Assembly (NCBI GenBank): GCA_944327245.1 | Contig: CALVHD010000006.1 | Coordinates: 24,676-88,675, forward strand | From: Candidatus Gastranaerophilales bacterium | GTDB taxonomy: Bacteria; Cyanobacteriota; Vampirovibrionia; Gastranaerophilales; Gastranaerophilaceae | Direction of reading: 5' to 3' | DNA length: 64,000 nt | Shown here: positions 17,700-27,245 of the stretch, one piece after another | Layout: each line of letters starts with the position of its first letter | How positions within the stretch are numbered: position 1 is the stretch's first letter | Program-made: the position numbers and the translations under genes | Notes under the pieces: model-generated | The model's input: only the letters and a program-made list of their open reading frames with translations | Databases searched by the model: none | What the model was told of the DNA's origin: nothing

Positions 17700-18816
17700 A
17701 TATATCTAAACTATCAAAAACTTCAATAGCGCGCAAAATTGCTTTATCCATATCATAATACATATAATCACCCAAACGCCCCAAAAAACAAAGATTATTT
17801 TTTGCTTTTGCTTCATTTAAATATTTTTCATACAAAATAAAGTTATCTTTTTTTAAAATTGGATAGCACCTGTTATTTTTACCCAGAACAAAGGCTTCAG
17901 GATATTCCTTTGCAATTACTGTTTTGTTTATTTTGATATTAGAAAAATATTTATATTCGTGTATTCTTGTAAACTTTTGAGCACAAGGATAATTAATAAC
18001 TGAATTAAACTGGTAAAATTCCTGATTATATTCTTCTAATTCTAATCTGACACTGCGATATGGAAGTTGACCAAATTTATAACCAAAATATTCATCAATA
18101 GCACCGGTATAAAAAATCATATCGTAGTCTTTTAGAGAATTTCTAACTGTTTTAAAGTCACAATTCAAAGAAACTTTTATATTAGGATAATTTAACATTT
18201 TTGAAATTAAATTTGTATAACCGTCTTTAGGAATTCCTTGATACTTATCTTGAAAATATCTGTCATCCTTACTTATAAATATCGGAACTCTTGCACAAAC
18301 ATCACAGTTTAACTCATCAGGTTTAAATCCCCATTGTTTTAGCGAATAAGGCAAAAAAATTTTTTCATATACATATCTTGCCAATTTTTTTAAATCTTCA
18401 TCATCTTGATTTAAAAAATCCAAAACAGAAATTTTTTTATTGTATTCATACTTTTTGTACAATTTTTCTTCAATAATCTGCGCTTTTTGTTTATTAAAAA
18501 CTTGATATATTGAATTTAAATTAAAAGGCAAACTGCAATATTTTCCATCAATAAACACAAGAACTTTATGAATATACTGATTAAAATCACAAAATTGAGA
18601 AATAAAATTCCAGACTTTTTCATTAGATGTATGAAAAATATGAGAACCATATTTATGAATTACAATACCGTTATTATCCGTATAATCATAAGAAATTCCC
18701 GCAATATGACCTTTTTTATCAATTATATGAACATCATAATTTAATTTTGTTGCAAACAAATTTGCAATTGTTGCACCTGAAAACCCTGCTCCAACAACTA
18801 ATATTTTTTTATTCAT
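17698..18816 (-). CDS. glf: UDP-galactopyranose mutase
   Basis: FAD enzyme that interconverts UDP-galactopyranose and UDP-galactofuranose, giving Galf for surface glycans. At 372 residues it has normal length. The FAD-binding GAGFSGATIANLFA motif is at residues 8-21. Further family segments are GHIAGISYDY, KYGSHIFHTSNEKVW, EKIFLPYSLKQWG, RVPIFISKDDRYF, the substrate-binding NYPCAQKFTRIHEYKYF, and FLGRLGDYMYYDMDKAI near the end. It follows the GT8 gene by about 50 bases on the same strand, so donor synthesis and transfer are probably co-expressed. It ends against the pseudopilin terminator. Confidence 0.96.
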   Translation of the reverse strand: MNKKILVVGAGFSGATIANLFATKLNYDVHIIDKKGHIAGISYDYTDNNGIVIHKYGSHIFHTSNEKVWNFISQFCDFNQYIHKVLVFIDGKYCSLPFNLNSIYQVFNKQKAQIIEEKLYKKYEYNKKISVLDFLNQDDEDLKKLARYVYEKIFLPYSLKQWGFKPDELNCDVCARVPIFISKDDRYFQDKYQGIPKDGYTNLISKMLNYPNIKVSLNCDFKTVRNSLKDYDMIFYTGAIDEYFGYKFGQLPYRSVRLELEEYNQEFYQFNSVINYPCAQKFTRIHEYKYFSNIKINKTVIAKEYPEAFVLGKNNRCYPILKKDNFILYEKYLNEAKAKNNLCFLGRLGDYMYYDMDKAILRAIEVFDSLDI

Positions 18817-18866
18817 AATAAATCCTTTTTATTGCAGGCATAAGTTAATTTTATTATAATTTAAAA

Positions 18867-19772
18867 TTAATTATCTTTTTTAAATAAATATGTTTTAAAC
18901 AAAGCCGCGTAAAATCTTGGTCTGATAAAAAACAAAGGCCTGTATTTTAAATATTCAATCAAAGAAGCCTTTTGATTTTCTTTTGTCCAATATTTATAAT
19001 CTTGTTCAGATAATTTCCAAGGAGTTAATTGTAAATATTTAAAATATAAATCCCTATGATACGAAAAACTTGCCCAATGCCAAGGTTTCTTTTTTGAAAC
19101 AAAGTGAACAACGCAAGGCTTTGAAATATAACTTGAGCGGTTTGTAAAATTAGAAGATTGAACATTCCATTTATCATCGACGATTTTAATTTTATTTCTG
19201 CATACCTCATTAATAATTGTCTGATCGCCTACTTTGATGTACTCTGAATTTTTTATCGTCCAAGATAAAAATTCATCCTCGGTTTTATCGATTCTCATTT
19301 GTTTTAAATTAAAAACTAAAACGCCAGCATTAACATAAGTCGGATTTTTTCTTAAAACTTTTTTATTTATATCCTTGACACCCGCAACAAGATTATCGCC
19401 TAAATCAATACTAAAAAGTTCACTTAGACTTGAATTAACAACTACGTCACAATCAAAATATATTATTTTATCAACACAAGGCAGCAAAGAGGGCAATTTT
19501 AAACGATAATAAGTTGCAATAGTTACGTATGAATGAGTTTTTATTTTTGAATACTCATTAAACAAAGCCTCATCTATATTTATAAAATTAATATTACAAT
19601 TTTTAATAGACACAAGAGAATTGATTTCATCCTTATGCTTATCAGAAATTCCTCCGTCAAGAATATAAAAATTTAATTCATCATCAAAATTTGCATTTTT
19701 CAATATAGAAGCTATTACAACACCTGCATATTTTGAATAATTATCATCAGATGCAACACAAACATTTATCAT
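18867..19772 (-). CDS. Family 8 glycosyltransferase
   Basis: GT8 enzyme of about 301 residues with INVCVASDDNYSKYAGVVIASI at the start, KIIYFDCDVVVNSSLSELF (DXD), TYVNAGVLVFNLKQMR, VGDQTIINEVCR and KKKPWHWASF, all typical of the family. The ATG at 19772 matches the start of the paralogous GT8 proteins in this window. An in-frame ATG at 19796 would add eight residues, and neither has a strong Shine-Dalgarno sequence. It is followed by glf, suggesting that both serve a galactofuranose- or hexose-containing glycan. Confidence 0.87.
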   Translation of the reverse strand: MINVCVASDDNYSKYAGVVIASILKNANFDDELNFYILDGGISDKHKDEINSLVSIKNCNINFINIDEALFNEYSKIKTHSYVTIATYYRLKLPSLLPCVDKIIYFDCDVVVNSSLSELFSIDLGDNLVAGVKDINKKVLRKNPTYVNAGVLVFNLKQMRIDKTEDEFLSWTIKNSEYIKVGDQTIINEVCRNKIKIVDDKWNVQSSNFTNRSSYISKPCVVHFVSKKKPWHWASFSYHRDLYFKYLQLTPWKLSEQDYKYWTKENQKASLIEYLKYRPLFFIRPRFYAALFKTYLFKKDN

Positions 19773-19888
19773 ATTACTTTTCAAAATAACCCCCATCTAA
19801 TCTAAAACAAAAAAGAACTATAGCCAATATTTTAATACAAAAAAGCAATTTTGTAATGAAATTCACATAAACTATACAACAATAAAAT

Positions 19889-19917
19889 TTTACCCAGATG
19901 AACAGATTGGATATAAT
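19889..19917 (+). promoter_or_regulatory. Sigma-70-type promoter for the KAP NTPase gene
   Basis: TTTACC (19889-19894) and TATAAT (19912-19917) are separated by 17 bases, close to the consensus. The GGAAGG ribosome-binding site and ATG follow 18 and 29 bases downstream of the -10. Read by eye; no start-site data. Confidence 0.55.
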
Positions 19918-19945
19918 CTAAATAAGAGCAACGGAAGGTATTAAA

Positions 19946-22651
19946 ATGAACAACTTTGACACACCAAAAGAGAGTATAAAAGAAGATGAATTAGGATATT
20001 CGTATCTGGCATATTATATAGCCAAAATCATTAAAGATATAAATCCGATTAATAACGCCTATGTAATAGGCATTTGCGGAAAATGGGGAGATGGCAAAAC
20101 TACTTTAATTAACTACATAAAAGAAATTCTGCAATATAGTTACAAGAATAACTATAAACTTGATATAGACAATTACAAAAATATATTAAATAAAATTAAA
20201 AACGACAATACAATATATGATGAAAATCAAAATAAAAAAAGTATAGATACTTTTGCTTTAATAAAAGCAATACTTATATTGTTCTTAATTACAACAACAT
20301 TAATAATTAAATTTAGTCCGAAAATATCAACTCTCAATTTAACTGATTATATGTTGATTGGTTTATTTATCATACTGCTTTTAAACATTCCGCCCACAAA
20401 AAAACAATTATTAAATTCATCTAAAGAACTCTTTTTTAACTTTTTATCACTTTTTCATAAATTCGAGAACCCTGCGCAAAATATTATAAAAATAATTGAC
20501 TTCAATCCTTGGTATTATCAAAGAAATGAAAAAGAAATAACACAAAATTTCTTCAAACTACTAGGCCAAGAAATTCAAATCAAAGAACAAAACAGCAATA
20601 TAAATTTAATACTACAATATGCCTCGTGCCTTTTAAATATCAAATTTCCAAATATAAAATGTGATGACAAAAATATTACAAATATAAAAAGAACTATAAC
20701 CAAAATTTTAAAAAAAGAAAATAAAAAATATCTGATTATAATTGATGACCTTGATAGAATTCCGCCTCAAGATGTTGCGCTTGTTTTTAAAACGGTTAAA
20801 TTACTTGCAGACTTTCCAAATATTATATATTTACTGTCTTATGATAAAAATTATTTAACAAATCAATACCCTTTTCAAAACTCAGACTACATACAAAAAA
20901 TAGTACAGCTCGAAAAAACACTCCCGATTATTCCGCCGGCAAAACTAAAAGAAATCTGCATAAAAAGACTGGACAATATAATTAACAAAAATTCAAACTT
21001 CAATTTAAATGAATTTATAAACATTTATGACTTTGCAATAAACAAATTAATTAAAAACATAAGAGATATAAACAGATTTGAAAATTCATTCCATCTTTCA
21101 TATATTGCAAATCAAAATACCGATAAAACAGATTTAACCGATTATATTTTAATCTCAATTTTAGAAGAATTCGATAAAACAACTTACAGTTTAATACAAC
21201 AAAATAAACATCTGCTGTTTGAAACAATATCTTCTCTTGATTTAAAAAAGCACACAGATTTTATCCAACTTCTGAGTAAACAAAACGGTTTTTATATTTT
21301 TATAGTCTTATTTGCAAATTACTTAAGCAAAATTGAAGATGCTATAACACCCCTATTAAAAACAACATCAGTAAACAATCCTATTATCTCGGATGCTCCA
21401 AAACATATATTTACTGAAATTTTAAACTCCTTTCAATTTAAATATAAATCATTTTTGTACAAAGATAACTATAAAAAAATTTCAAATAAAATATTTTTTG
21501 ACAACTATTTTTTAACCAACACGATCACATCAACGCTTACAGATGATGAATATATTTCCTTAACAAAAACAAATGAAAATATAGAAGAATTTCAAGAAAT
21601 CTTCACAGATATCTTTTTAAAAAACGAAGATAAATTTAAAGATTTTCGCGAACGACTTTCAAGAGACAAAGCATTTATAAATAAAACAAATAATATTTGC
21701 AATCTAATCGAAGGGCTGCTTAATGTAAAAGACAGCATAATATTAAAATTATTTAACTTAAGATTTTTTTGCGAAGATATACTGTCAATTTTAAAAATCA
21801 ACAGAACCATAACAAAACACAAAATGCTCGATATACTCTTAAAATCTTTTAATTCCGATAATATAATACAGCAAATTTATTGGTGTAATGAATTAGAAAT
21901 GTCAAATATAGACGAGTATTTTAAAACCGAAAAATTTAAAGCATTTAACATAGGAATGCTGAAAAATAAAATCAACAGCTCAAATATTTATCCTCCTGAA
22001 GATATTAATATACTTATTGACGTTCTTATAACATGCCAAAGATGTAACTTAAAACCCAACAATTTCAAGGACTTAACAAATAAAATTTTAACCAGCAAAA
22101 ATCATACTATCCAATTATTAAAAAAATGCAATACATTGAAAAATTGCTACTATTTCTTTGAATTTAAAGAAATGCAAGACATATTAATTGAATATTATTT
22201 TGAAACAAAAAACGATTATTTAAATGACAGGCTGTTCAAAACAAATATTGTCCAAAAAAGCTTAAATGAAAACTTAACCTCAAAAAAAGATTTTTTTATA
22301 AACGATTTTTTAAAACTCACACCCATCAATTTAAATATAAATTCAACAATTGACAAAATTAAAAACTCAAAGAATTCACAGCTTACAATAATCGACAAAA
22401 ATAATATAAATAATTTTATACAAAAAAACATATTTATGATTTTTGATAAAATATCCGAAAATCAATTAGTAGTTAAATATGTGCTAGATAGCTGCTTTAT
22501 GAATAATGATACAAAAAATAAGCTTGAAAACACGATCAAAAACACAATTGAAATTATAAACAAATTACAAAAATTAAATCTCGATTTAAGCCTGGAACAA
22601 ACAAATATATTAAAAAATAAATATTTAGAACTTTACAACAGTTTATTATAA
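19946..22651 (+). CDS. KAP-family P-loop NTPase, membrane-associated
   Basis: 901 residues. Walker A is GKWGDGKTT at about residues 45-53, and Walker B is YLIIIDDLDRIPPQD with Asp267/Asp268. Two hydrophobic helices (about 108-125 and 136-152) are inserted between them, which is diagnostic of the KAP family (Kidins220/ARMS and PifA). IIDFNPWYYQRNEKEITQNFF, also family-typical, follows the helices. The C-terminal 500 residues are helical and unrecognised. Some bacterial KAP proteins exclude phage (PifA), so defence is a reasonable guess. It has its own promoter, and a small ankyrin-like gene follows 52 bases after the stop. Confidence 0.88.
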   Translation: MNNFDTPKESIKEDELGYSYLAYYIAKIIKDINPINNAYVIGICGKWGDGKTTLINYIKEILQYSYKNNYKLDIDNYKNILNKIKNDNTIYDENQNKKSIDTFALIKAILILFLITTTLIIKFSPKISTLNLTDYMLIGLFIILLLNIPPTKKQLLNSSKELFFNFLSLFHKFENPAQNIIKIIDFNPWYYQRNEKEITQNFFKLLGQEIQIKEQNSNINLILQYASCLLNIKFPNIKCDDKNITNIKRTITKILKKENKKYLIIIDDLDRIPPQDVALVFKTVKLLADFPNIIYLLSYDKNYLTNQYPFQNSDYIQKIVQLEKTLPIIPPAKLKEICIKRLDNIINKNSNFNLNEFINIYDFAINKLIKNIRDINRFENSFHLSYIANQNTDKTDLTDYILISILEEFDKTTYSLIQQNKHLLFETISSLDLKKHTDFIQLLSKQNGFYIFIVLFANYLSKIEDAITPLLKTTSVNNPIISDAPKHIFTEILNSFQFKYKSFLYKDNYKKISNKIFFDNYFLTNTITSTLTDDEYISLTKTNENIEEFQEIFTDIFLKNEDKFKDFRERLSRDKAFINKTNNICNLIEGLLNVKDSIILKLFNLRFFCEDILSILKINRTITKHKMLDILLKSFNSDNIIQQIYWCNELEMSNIDEYFKTEKFKAFNIGMLKNKINSSNIYPPEDINILIDVLITCQRCNLKPNNFKDLTNKILTSKNHTIQLLKKCNTLKNCYYFFEFKEMQDILIEYYFETKNDYLNDRLFKTNIVQKSLNENLTSKKDFFINDFLKLTPINLNINSTIDKIKNSKNSQLTIIDKNNINNFIQKNIFMIFDKISENQLVVKYVLDSCFMNNDTKNKLENTIKNTIEIINKLQKLNLDLSLEQTNILKNKYLELYNSLL

Positions 22652-22703
22652 CCTAAAATATTTTTATAGAAATAATTTAGGTGTTAAAATACAATACTCA
22701 ACA

Positions 22704-23297
22704 ATGAGAATAGCGCTAAACAATTTTAATATAACAAAAGCAAGGTTAAAATTAGACCCCATAAACAAAACTGCGCATAAAAATACCTCATGCAAAACTC
22801 AACTAAAAGATATTAATTTTAAAGGTTTTTTAGATATTTTCAACAGAAAAAACAAACTATATACAAAAGATGAAGATGGAAAAACTCCTGTTCACAAAGC
22901 AGCCGCGCAAGAATTTATACAAATAGCACAAAAAGACATTGACGGGTTAAAAAGAGCAATGTTTATTAAAGACAACTTAGGCAATATACCCGCCCACTAC
23001 GCAAATAACAAAACAATAAAAGCAATGGCAGAATATACACCCGAAGAACTTAGAATTTCATCTCTTATCCAAAACAACAACGGGGACACACCATTAAATT
23101 TTATGGACGCAGAATCTTTAAGCATAATGACCAAAATTGCCCCTAAAGAGCTTGAAGCGGCAATATTTATAAAAAACAAAAACGGCAAAACAATATTAGA
23201 CAATGCATCTGAAGATAAAATTTCAATATTAAAAAACTTTATACCAAAAGAACTAAATTGGTATATGCTTGAAATTAGCAAAAAACAGCATGCCTAA
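22704..23297 (+). CDS. Ankyrin-like repeat protein with FKG leader
   Basis: 197 residues without signal peptide. It begins MRIALNNFNIT and has DINFKGFLDIF at about residues 37-47, a variant of the leader seen elsewhere in this window. Afterwards four degenerate units of about 34 residues follow the ankyrin pattern (DEDGKTPVHKAAAQEF, DNLGNIPAHYANNKTI, NNNGDTPLNFMDAESL, NKNGKTILDNASEDKI). It lies 52 bases behind the KAP NTPase gene and may be co-transcribed with it. A protein-binding role is likely from the fold; nothing more specific can be claimed. Confidence 0.72.
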   Translation: MRIALNNFNITKARLKLDPINKTAHKNTSCKTQLKDINFKGFLDIFNRKNKLYTKDEDGKTPVHKAAAQEFIQIAQKDIDGLKRAMFIKDNLGNIPAHYANNKTIKAMAEYTPEELRISSLIQNNNGDTPLNFMDAESLSIMTKIAPKELEAAIFIKNKNGKTILDNASEDKISILKNFIPKELNWYMLEISKKQHA

Positions 23298-23328
23298 AAC
23301 AGTATTAATTATTACATACTAAAGCTGA

Positions 23329-23595
23329 CTACTTTTTATCCCACCACCACTTATGACGTTTAGGTCCTTTTTTGTGAGGATGATGCGTTGGACCCTTAGG
23401 AGGATGATGTTTTGGAGCTTTTTTAGGATGATGATCAAACCACAAAAAACGATGCGGCTCATCAGTTGAATTAACCATAACCTCCGTATTATCGTTTCTA
23501 AATCCAAACCAAGTAAAAGCAGCATTTGCACTTGGAATATTAAATAAAGTAAATACAAACAAGCAAATACTAATTCCAATAATTTTTTTCAACAT
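23329..23595 (-). CDS. Small secreted His/Lys/Pro-rich protein
   Basis: 88 residues from the ATG at 23595, which has GAGG nine bases upstream; longer in-frame starts exist but lack this site. A signal peptide (MLKKIIGISICLFVFTLF ... SANA) leads to a short mature part. This carries about ten histidines in a Pro/Lys context (FDHHPKKAPKHHPPKG, THHPHKKGPKRHKWWWDKK). Such composition suggests metal binding outside the cytoplasm. It is divergent from the cation-diffusion-facilitator gene, about 110 bases away, which fits metal homeostasis. No known family is recognised. Confidence 0.68.
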   Translation of the reverse strand: MLKKIIGISICLFVFTLFNIPSANAAFTWFGFRNDNTEVMVNSTDEPHRFLWFDHHPKKAPKHHPPKGPTHHPHKKGPKRHKWWWDKK

Positions 23596-23707
23596 CAATA
23601 CAATCCTCATAAGACTTTTTTCAATTATTTTATTTATTTTCCATAGTGTCAAGCTAAACTAAAAAATTATATCTATAAGTTTTTGATGTGATAAAATAAC
23701 TTTTGTA

Positions 23708-24580
23708 ATGGATATAATAAAACAAAAAAAATTAGCAGCAGGGCTTTCTATAAGCTCAAATGCAGTAATAATTGCCTTAAAACTTATAGCAGGGATAATA
23801 TCGGGCTCTATAAGTATAATTTCTGAAGCAATTCATTCATTAAGTGATTTTTTGGCTTCAGTTTTAACATTTTTTTCTGTAATGAAATCTTCTGAACCCG
23901 CAGACAAAAATCATCCTTTTGGTCATGGAAAATACGAAGATATGTCAGGGTTTATCGAAGGAGGATTAATAATTTTTGCCTCAATATTTATTATTTACGA
24001 AGCATTAAATAAATTATTTATACACAACGCAAATGACATAAACACAAACCTTGGCATTTTAGTAATGTTTTTTGCAAGTGTAGCAAATCTTATTGTAAGT
24101 ACAATATTATTTAAAGTTGCCAAAAAATCAAATTCAATTTCTCTTTTTGCAGACGGAGAACATTTAAGAACAGACGTATATTCTTCATTGGGCGTTATGG
24201 CGGGTTTAATATTAATTAAAATAACAGGCTTGCAAATTCTTGACCCAATAATTGCAATTTTTGTTGCAATTTTTATATTTAAGGCAGGTTTTTCAATATC
24301 AAAAGAAACCCTAAATAACCTTTTAGACGGCTCACTTCCTCAATCAGATATAGAAGCAATTAAAAAAGTAATTGATTCATACAAAAACGATTGCCCGACT
24401 ACATATAAAGATTTAAAAGCAAGACGTTGCGGCCCTTCGATAGACATAGAGCTAACAATCTTATTTCCGCCTGAAACATCAATTCTAAAATGTCATAGCA
24501 TTTGTGATGACATAGAAAATCTAATAAGTCAAAAACTTAACAATACAACCATAATGATACATTTAGAGCCAAAATGTTAA
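23708..24580 (+). CDS. Cation diffusion facilitator (CDF) family transporter
   Basis: Proton-coupled efflux of divalent metals (Zn, Fe, Mn or Co) from the cytoplasm. 290 residues. Visible CDF signatures are ISEAIHSLSDFLASVLTFF (helix 2 metal site), HPFGHGKYEDMSGF between helices, and SLFADGEHLRTDVYSSLGV (helix 5 site). A cytoplasmic C-terminal domain ends with HCHSICDDIE-like ferredoxin-fold residues (LKCHSICDDIENLI). About six hydrophobic helices fit the family. The neighbour on the opposite strand is a His-rich secreted peptide. Metal specificity cannot be read safely. Confidence 0.92.
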   Translation: MDIIKQKKLAAGLSISSNAVIIALKLIAGIISGSISIISEAIHSLSDFLASVLTFFSVMKSSEPADKNHPFGHGKYEDMSGFIEGGLIIFASIFIIYEALNKLFIHNANDINTNLGILVMFFASVANLIVSTILFKVAKKSNSISLFADGEHLRTDVYSSLGVMAGLILIKITGLQILDPIIAIFVAIFIFKAGFSISKETLNNLLDGSLPQSDIEAIKKVIDSYKNDCPTTYKDLKARRCGPSIDIELTILFPPETSILKCHSICDDIENLISQKLNNTTIMIHLEPKC

Positions 24581-24767
24581 TATCAACAAAATAAAAAAAT
24601 GTTAAGTTTTTGCAATAGACGTTTAAAAGCTATAAAATTTATCTTGTTGTTAGTATTGCAATATAAAAATATTACATAGAATAGAAACTGTTAAGGAATT
24701 ATAAAATTATTTAAAATACAGTCAATTATACATATTCATCTGTTTTATTTTTGATGGTGTTGCAATT

Positions 24768-27170
24768 ATGTCAGATGGTGAAGGTATGAGAATAAATTCA
24801 ATTAACGGCTTATCAAACAATAAAAATGTTCTAATAGACAAAAAACAAACAAGTTTACAGACAAAAAACGAAATAAATAAACATAATAACGCAACTAAAA
24901 TCAATAATCATTTTTACCCTCTGCACTTTGCAAGAAAATGGAAAGAACATACAAGCTGGGGGACAGTTGTAAATCCTGACACCAAAGATGTAACATTTAA
25001 ACTTTTTACTTTTCCTGACACAAGAAAAGTAAACGCTGTAGTAGAAAACAAAGATAGCGGAAACATTTACACATTTACACTTGAAAATAAAGGAAACGGG
25101 GTTTTTCAAACGCAAACACCTATACCGTCATCTTTGGCAAAAGAAAATGACACATACCACTTTGAAATCACAAAAGCTGACGGCTCAACAATCAAAGCAA
25201 ATGACCCATATTCATTTATGATTGATTCTAACAGTGGCAAATCAGTTATATATGACCAATCAAAATACCAATGGCATGATGAAAATTGGTTCAAAAGCAA
25301 CCCCAAAAGAATTTCAAGACTTGCAAATTCAACGAACAACCTTACAAAAGTAGGGGAAGCAAGAATATATGAACTAAATATTTCTACTTTGACAGAAAAG
25401 GGAGATTTTTCATCTGCAATCAAAAAACTTAATGAAATTGCAAAAAAAGGCTTTAACACGATACACGTTATGCCTGTAGAAGAAACACTGGATTATTTTA
25501 ATTGGGGGTACGACGGCAGATACAAAACTGCAGTAGCTCAAAACCTCGGCGGAGCAGAAAACTTTAAAAAATTTGTTGATGCTGCTCACAATAAAAACTT
25601 AAATGTAATTATTGATATGGTGCCGAACCATCTGGGACCAACAAGGCAAAACTTAAGAGAAACAGGCCCGTATATAAAAGGGGGGAATGCCTTTGGAGAT
25701 TCATGGAATTTTGAAGGCAAAAATTCATCATATGTCAGAGATTATATAGTAAATTCAGCACTGTACTGGCTAAAAAATTATCATTGTGACGGCATTCGAT
25801 TTGATATGACCAAATTTATGGACTCTGATATCACAATGAAACAAATTGCAGCAGAAATTAACTATCATTTTCCGGACGCTTTTTTAATTGCAGAAGACGC
25901 AAGAGATTCAATTGCTTCAAACGGGGAAAAATATTGGCAAGATTACACTAAAAGACACGACGAAAGAGTTTTGTGCAAATTAAATCCTGAAGAAAATACA
26001 CCATTTGCAAATGAAGATATACATAATGAAGCAATTGAAAGAATGAATCCCGAAAAAGGAATGACAAATCTTGCCCGTTTAGGATTTAATTCGGAATGGG
26101 ATTTTAATTACTTCCATGTGCTAAAAGACAATCTCTATGGAAATTGTGATTTATTCAAGTTGTATGATGCTTGCATTCAAGGTCAAACAAGGCTTAAATA
26201 TGTAATGAGCCACGACGAAATAGGTAATTACGAAGGTACAAGGCTTATTCCCAAATTAATGGTACCAATGTTACACCTAAATGAAAACATATTTTTAAAT
26301 CAACAAGACAAAAAAAGAGCATCCGAACTTTCAAATTTAAAAAATATAAGTTTAGCCCAAGCCCTAAATTACGTTACATTGCAAAAAGCTCAAATGACAA
26401 GCGAAGAACTTGTTAACCTTTTCACAGAGGGCAAACTTGATGAATATAGCGATTATGATTACACAAGATTTTACCATAATCTTCTTGAACCACTCGGGAT
26501 TAAAAAAGAATCATATATAATTCCAAGAAGAATCAAAGCAATGTATAAAAAAGCATTCGATTCGCAAAAAATGGCTCAAGCCTTTACTTATTCTCAAATC
26601 GGACCAAAAATGACATTTCAGGGCGATGACGAGGCTACAAATGTGCCTTTCAGATTTTTCAGGCAATCCAAAACAAACCAATACGAGCCAAATTTGTACA
26701 CAGAAAAAGGATACAATTCAAACCATGAAGCCTTTAGTGCTTCAAAGATGACCAACAATAAAGCCAAAGGCAGTTCTTTTGAATACAAATGCGGTGCTAT
26801 TAGATTAACAAAAGATTTAAATAAAACAGCAAACGAAAATCCGGCCTTAGCAAACGGAACAATTGTTGAAGAAAACACTGTTATACATCCAAGTTCACAG
26901 GTAATCGGACTTAATATGCGCGATAGCGAAACAAACAATGAAATTTTTACTATCGCCAATTTTTCAGATATGAAATACCCAAGAGAAGATGCTGACAGGT
27001 ACTACATTTTATTTCCGAAAGGAACATGGCAAGAAATAATAAACACTGATGATGTTAAATATAAAGGCTCAGGCTACACAAACAAACAACTTATTGTATC
27101 TGACGGAAACAATCCTGCACCAATAAACCTTTCAAGCAGAAGCACTTTGATATTTAAAAAAATTGACTAA
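24768..27170 (+). CDS. Family 13 glycoside hydrolase, branching-enzyme/alpha-amylase type, with leader
   Basis: About 800 residues. After a leader (MRINSINGL, then HFYPLHFARKW) comes a CBM48-like beta domain (about 65-150) and a GH13 barrel. The catalytic triad is visible: nucleophile Asp346 (DGIRFDMTKF), acid/base Glu376 (LIAEDARD) and Asp483 (MSHDEIGN). NWGYDGRY and IDMVPNHLGP are also present. Order and motifs suggest alpha-1,4-glucan branching or a related glycogen enzyme. The ATG at 24786 would start exactly at the leader and is an equally likely start. A GH77 enzyme with the same kind of leader lies at 40350. Confidence 0.87.
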   Translation: MSDGEGMRINSINGLSNNKNVLIDKKQTSLQTKNEINKHNNATKINNHFYPLHFARKWKEHTSWGTVVNPDTKDVTFKLFTFPDTRKVNAVVENKDSGNIYTFTLENKGNGVFQTQTPIPSSLAKENDTYHFEITKADGSTIKANDPYSFMIDSNSGKSVIYDQSKYQWHDENWFKSNPKRISRLANSTNNLTKVGEARIYELNISTLTEKGDFSSAIKKLNEIAKKGFNTIHVMPVEETLDYFNWGYDGRYKTAVAQNLGGAENFKKFVDAAHNKNLNVIIDMVPNHLGPTRQNLRETGPYIKGGNAFGDSWNFEGKNSSYVRDYIVNSALYWLKNYHCDGIRFDMTKFMDSDITMKQIAAEINYHFPDAFLIAEDARDSIASNGEKYWQDYTKRHDERVLCKLNPEENTPFANEDIHNEAIERMNPEKGMTNLARLGFNSEWDFNYFHVLKDNLYGNCDLFKLYDACIQGQTRLKYVMSHDEIGNYEGTRLIPKLMVPMLHLNENIFLNQQDKKRASELSNLKNISLAQALNYVTLQKAQMTSEELVNLFTEGKLDEYSDYDYTRFYHNLLEPLGIKKESYIIPRRIKAMYKKAFDSQKMAQAFTYSQIGPKMTFQGDDEATNVPFRFFRQSKTNQYEPNLYTEKGYNSNHEAFSASKMTNNKAKGSSFEYKCGAIRLTKDLNKTANENPALANGTIVEENTVIHPSSQVIGLNMRDSETNNEIFTIANFSDMKYPREDADRYYILFPKGTWQEIINTDDVKYKGSGYTNKQLIVSDGNNPAPINLSSRSTLIFKKID

Positions 27171-27245
27171 TTTATCATATTTGTAAAATTATAGCTCATC
27201 ACAAAATATAATGATATAATTAACCTGACAAGTTCAGGAGGATTT

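Noticed and set aside
19946..24580. Defence island around the KAP NTPase
   Set aside because: Neighbours are metal transport, a secreted peptide, glycan enzymes and unknown proteins. No restriction, toxin-antitoxin, CRISPR or retron genes were recognised nearby.
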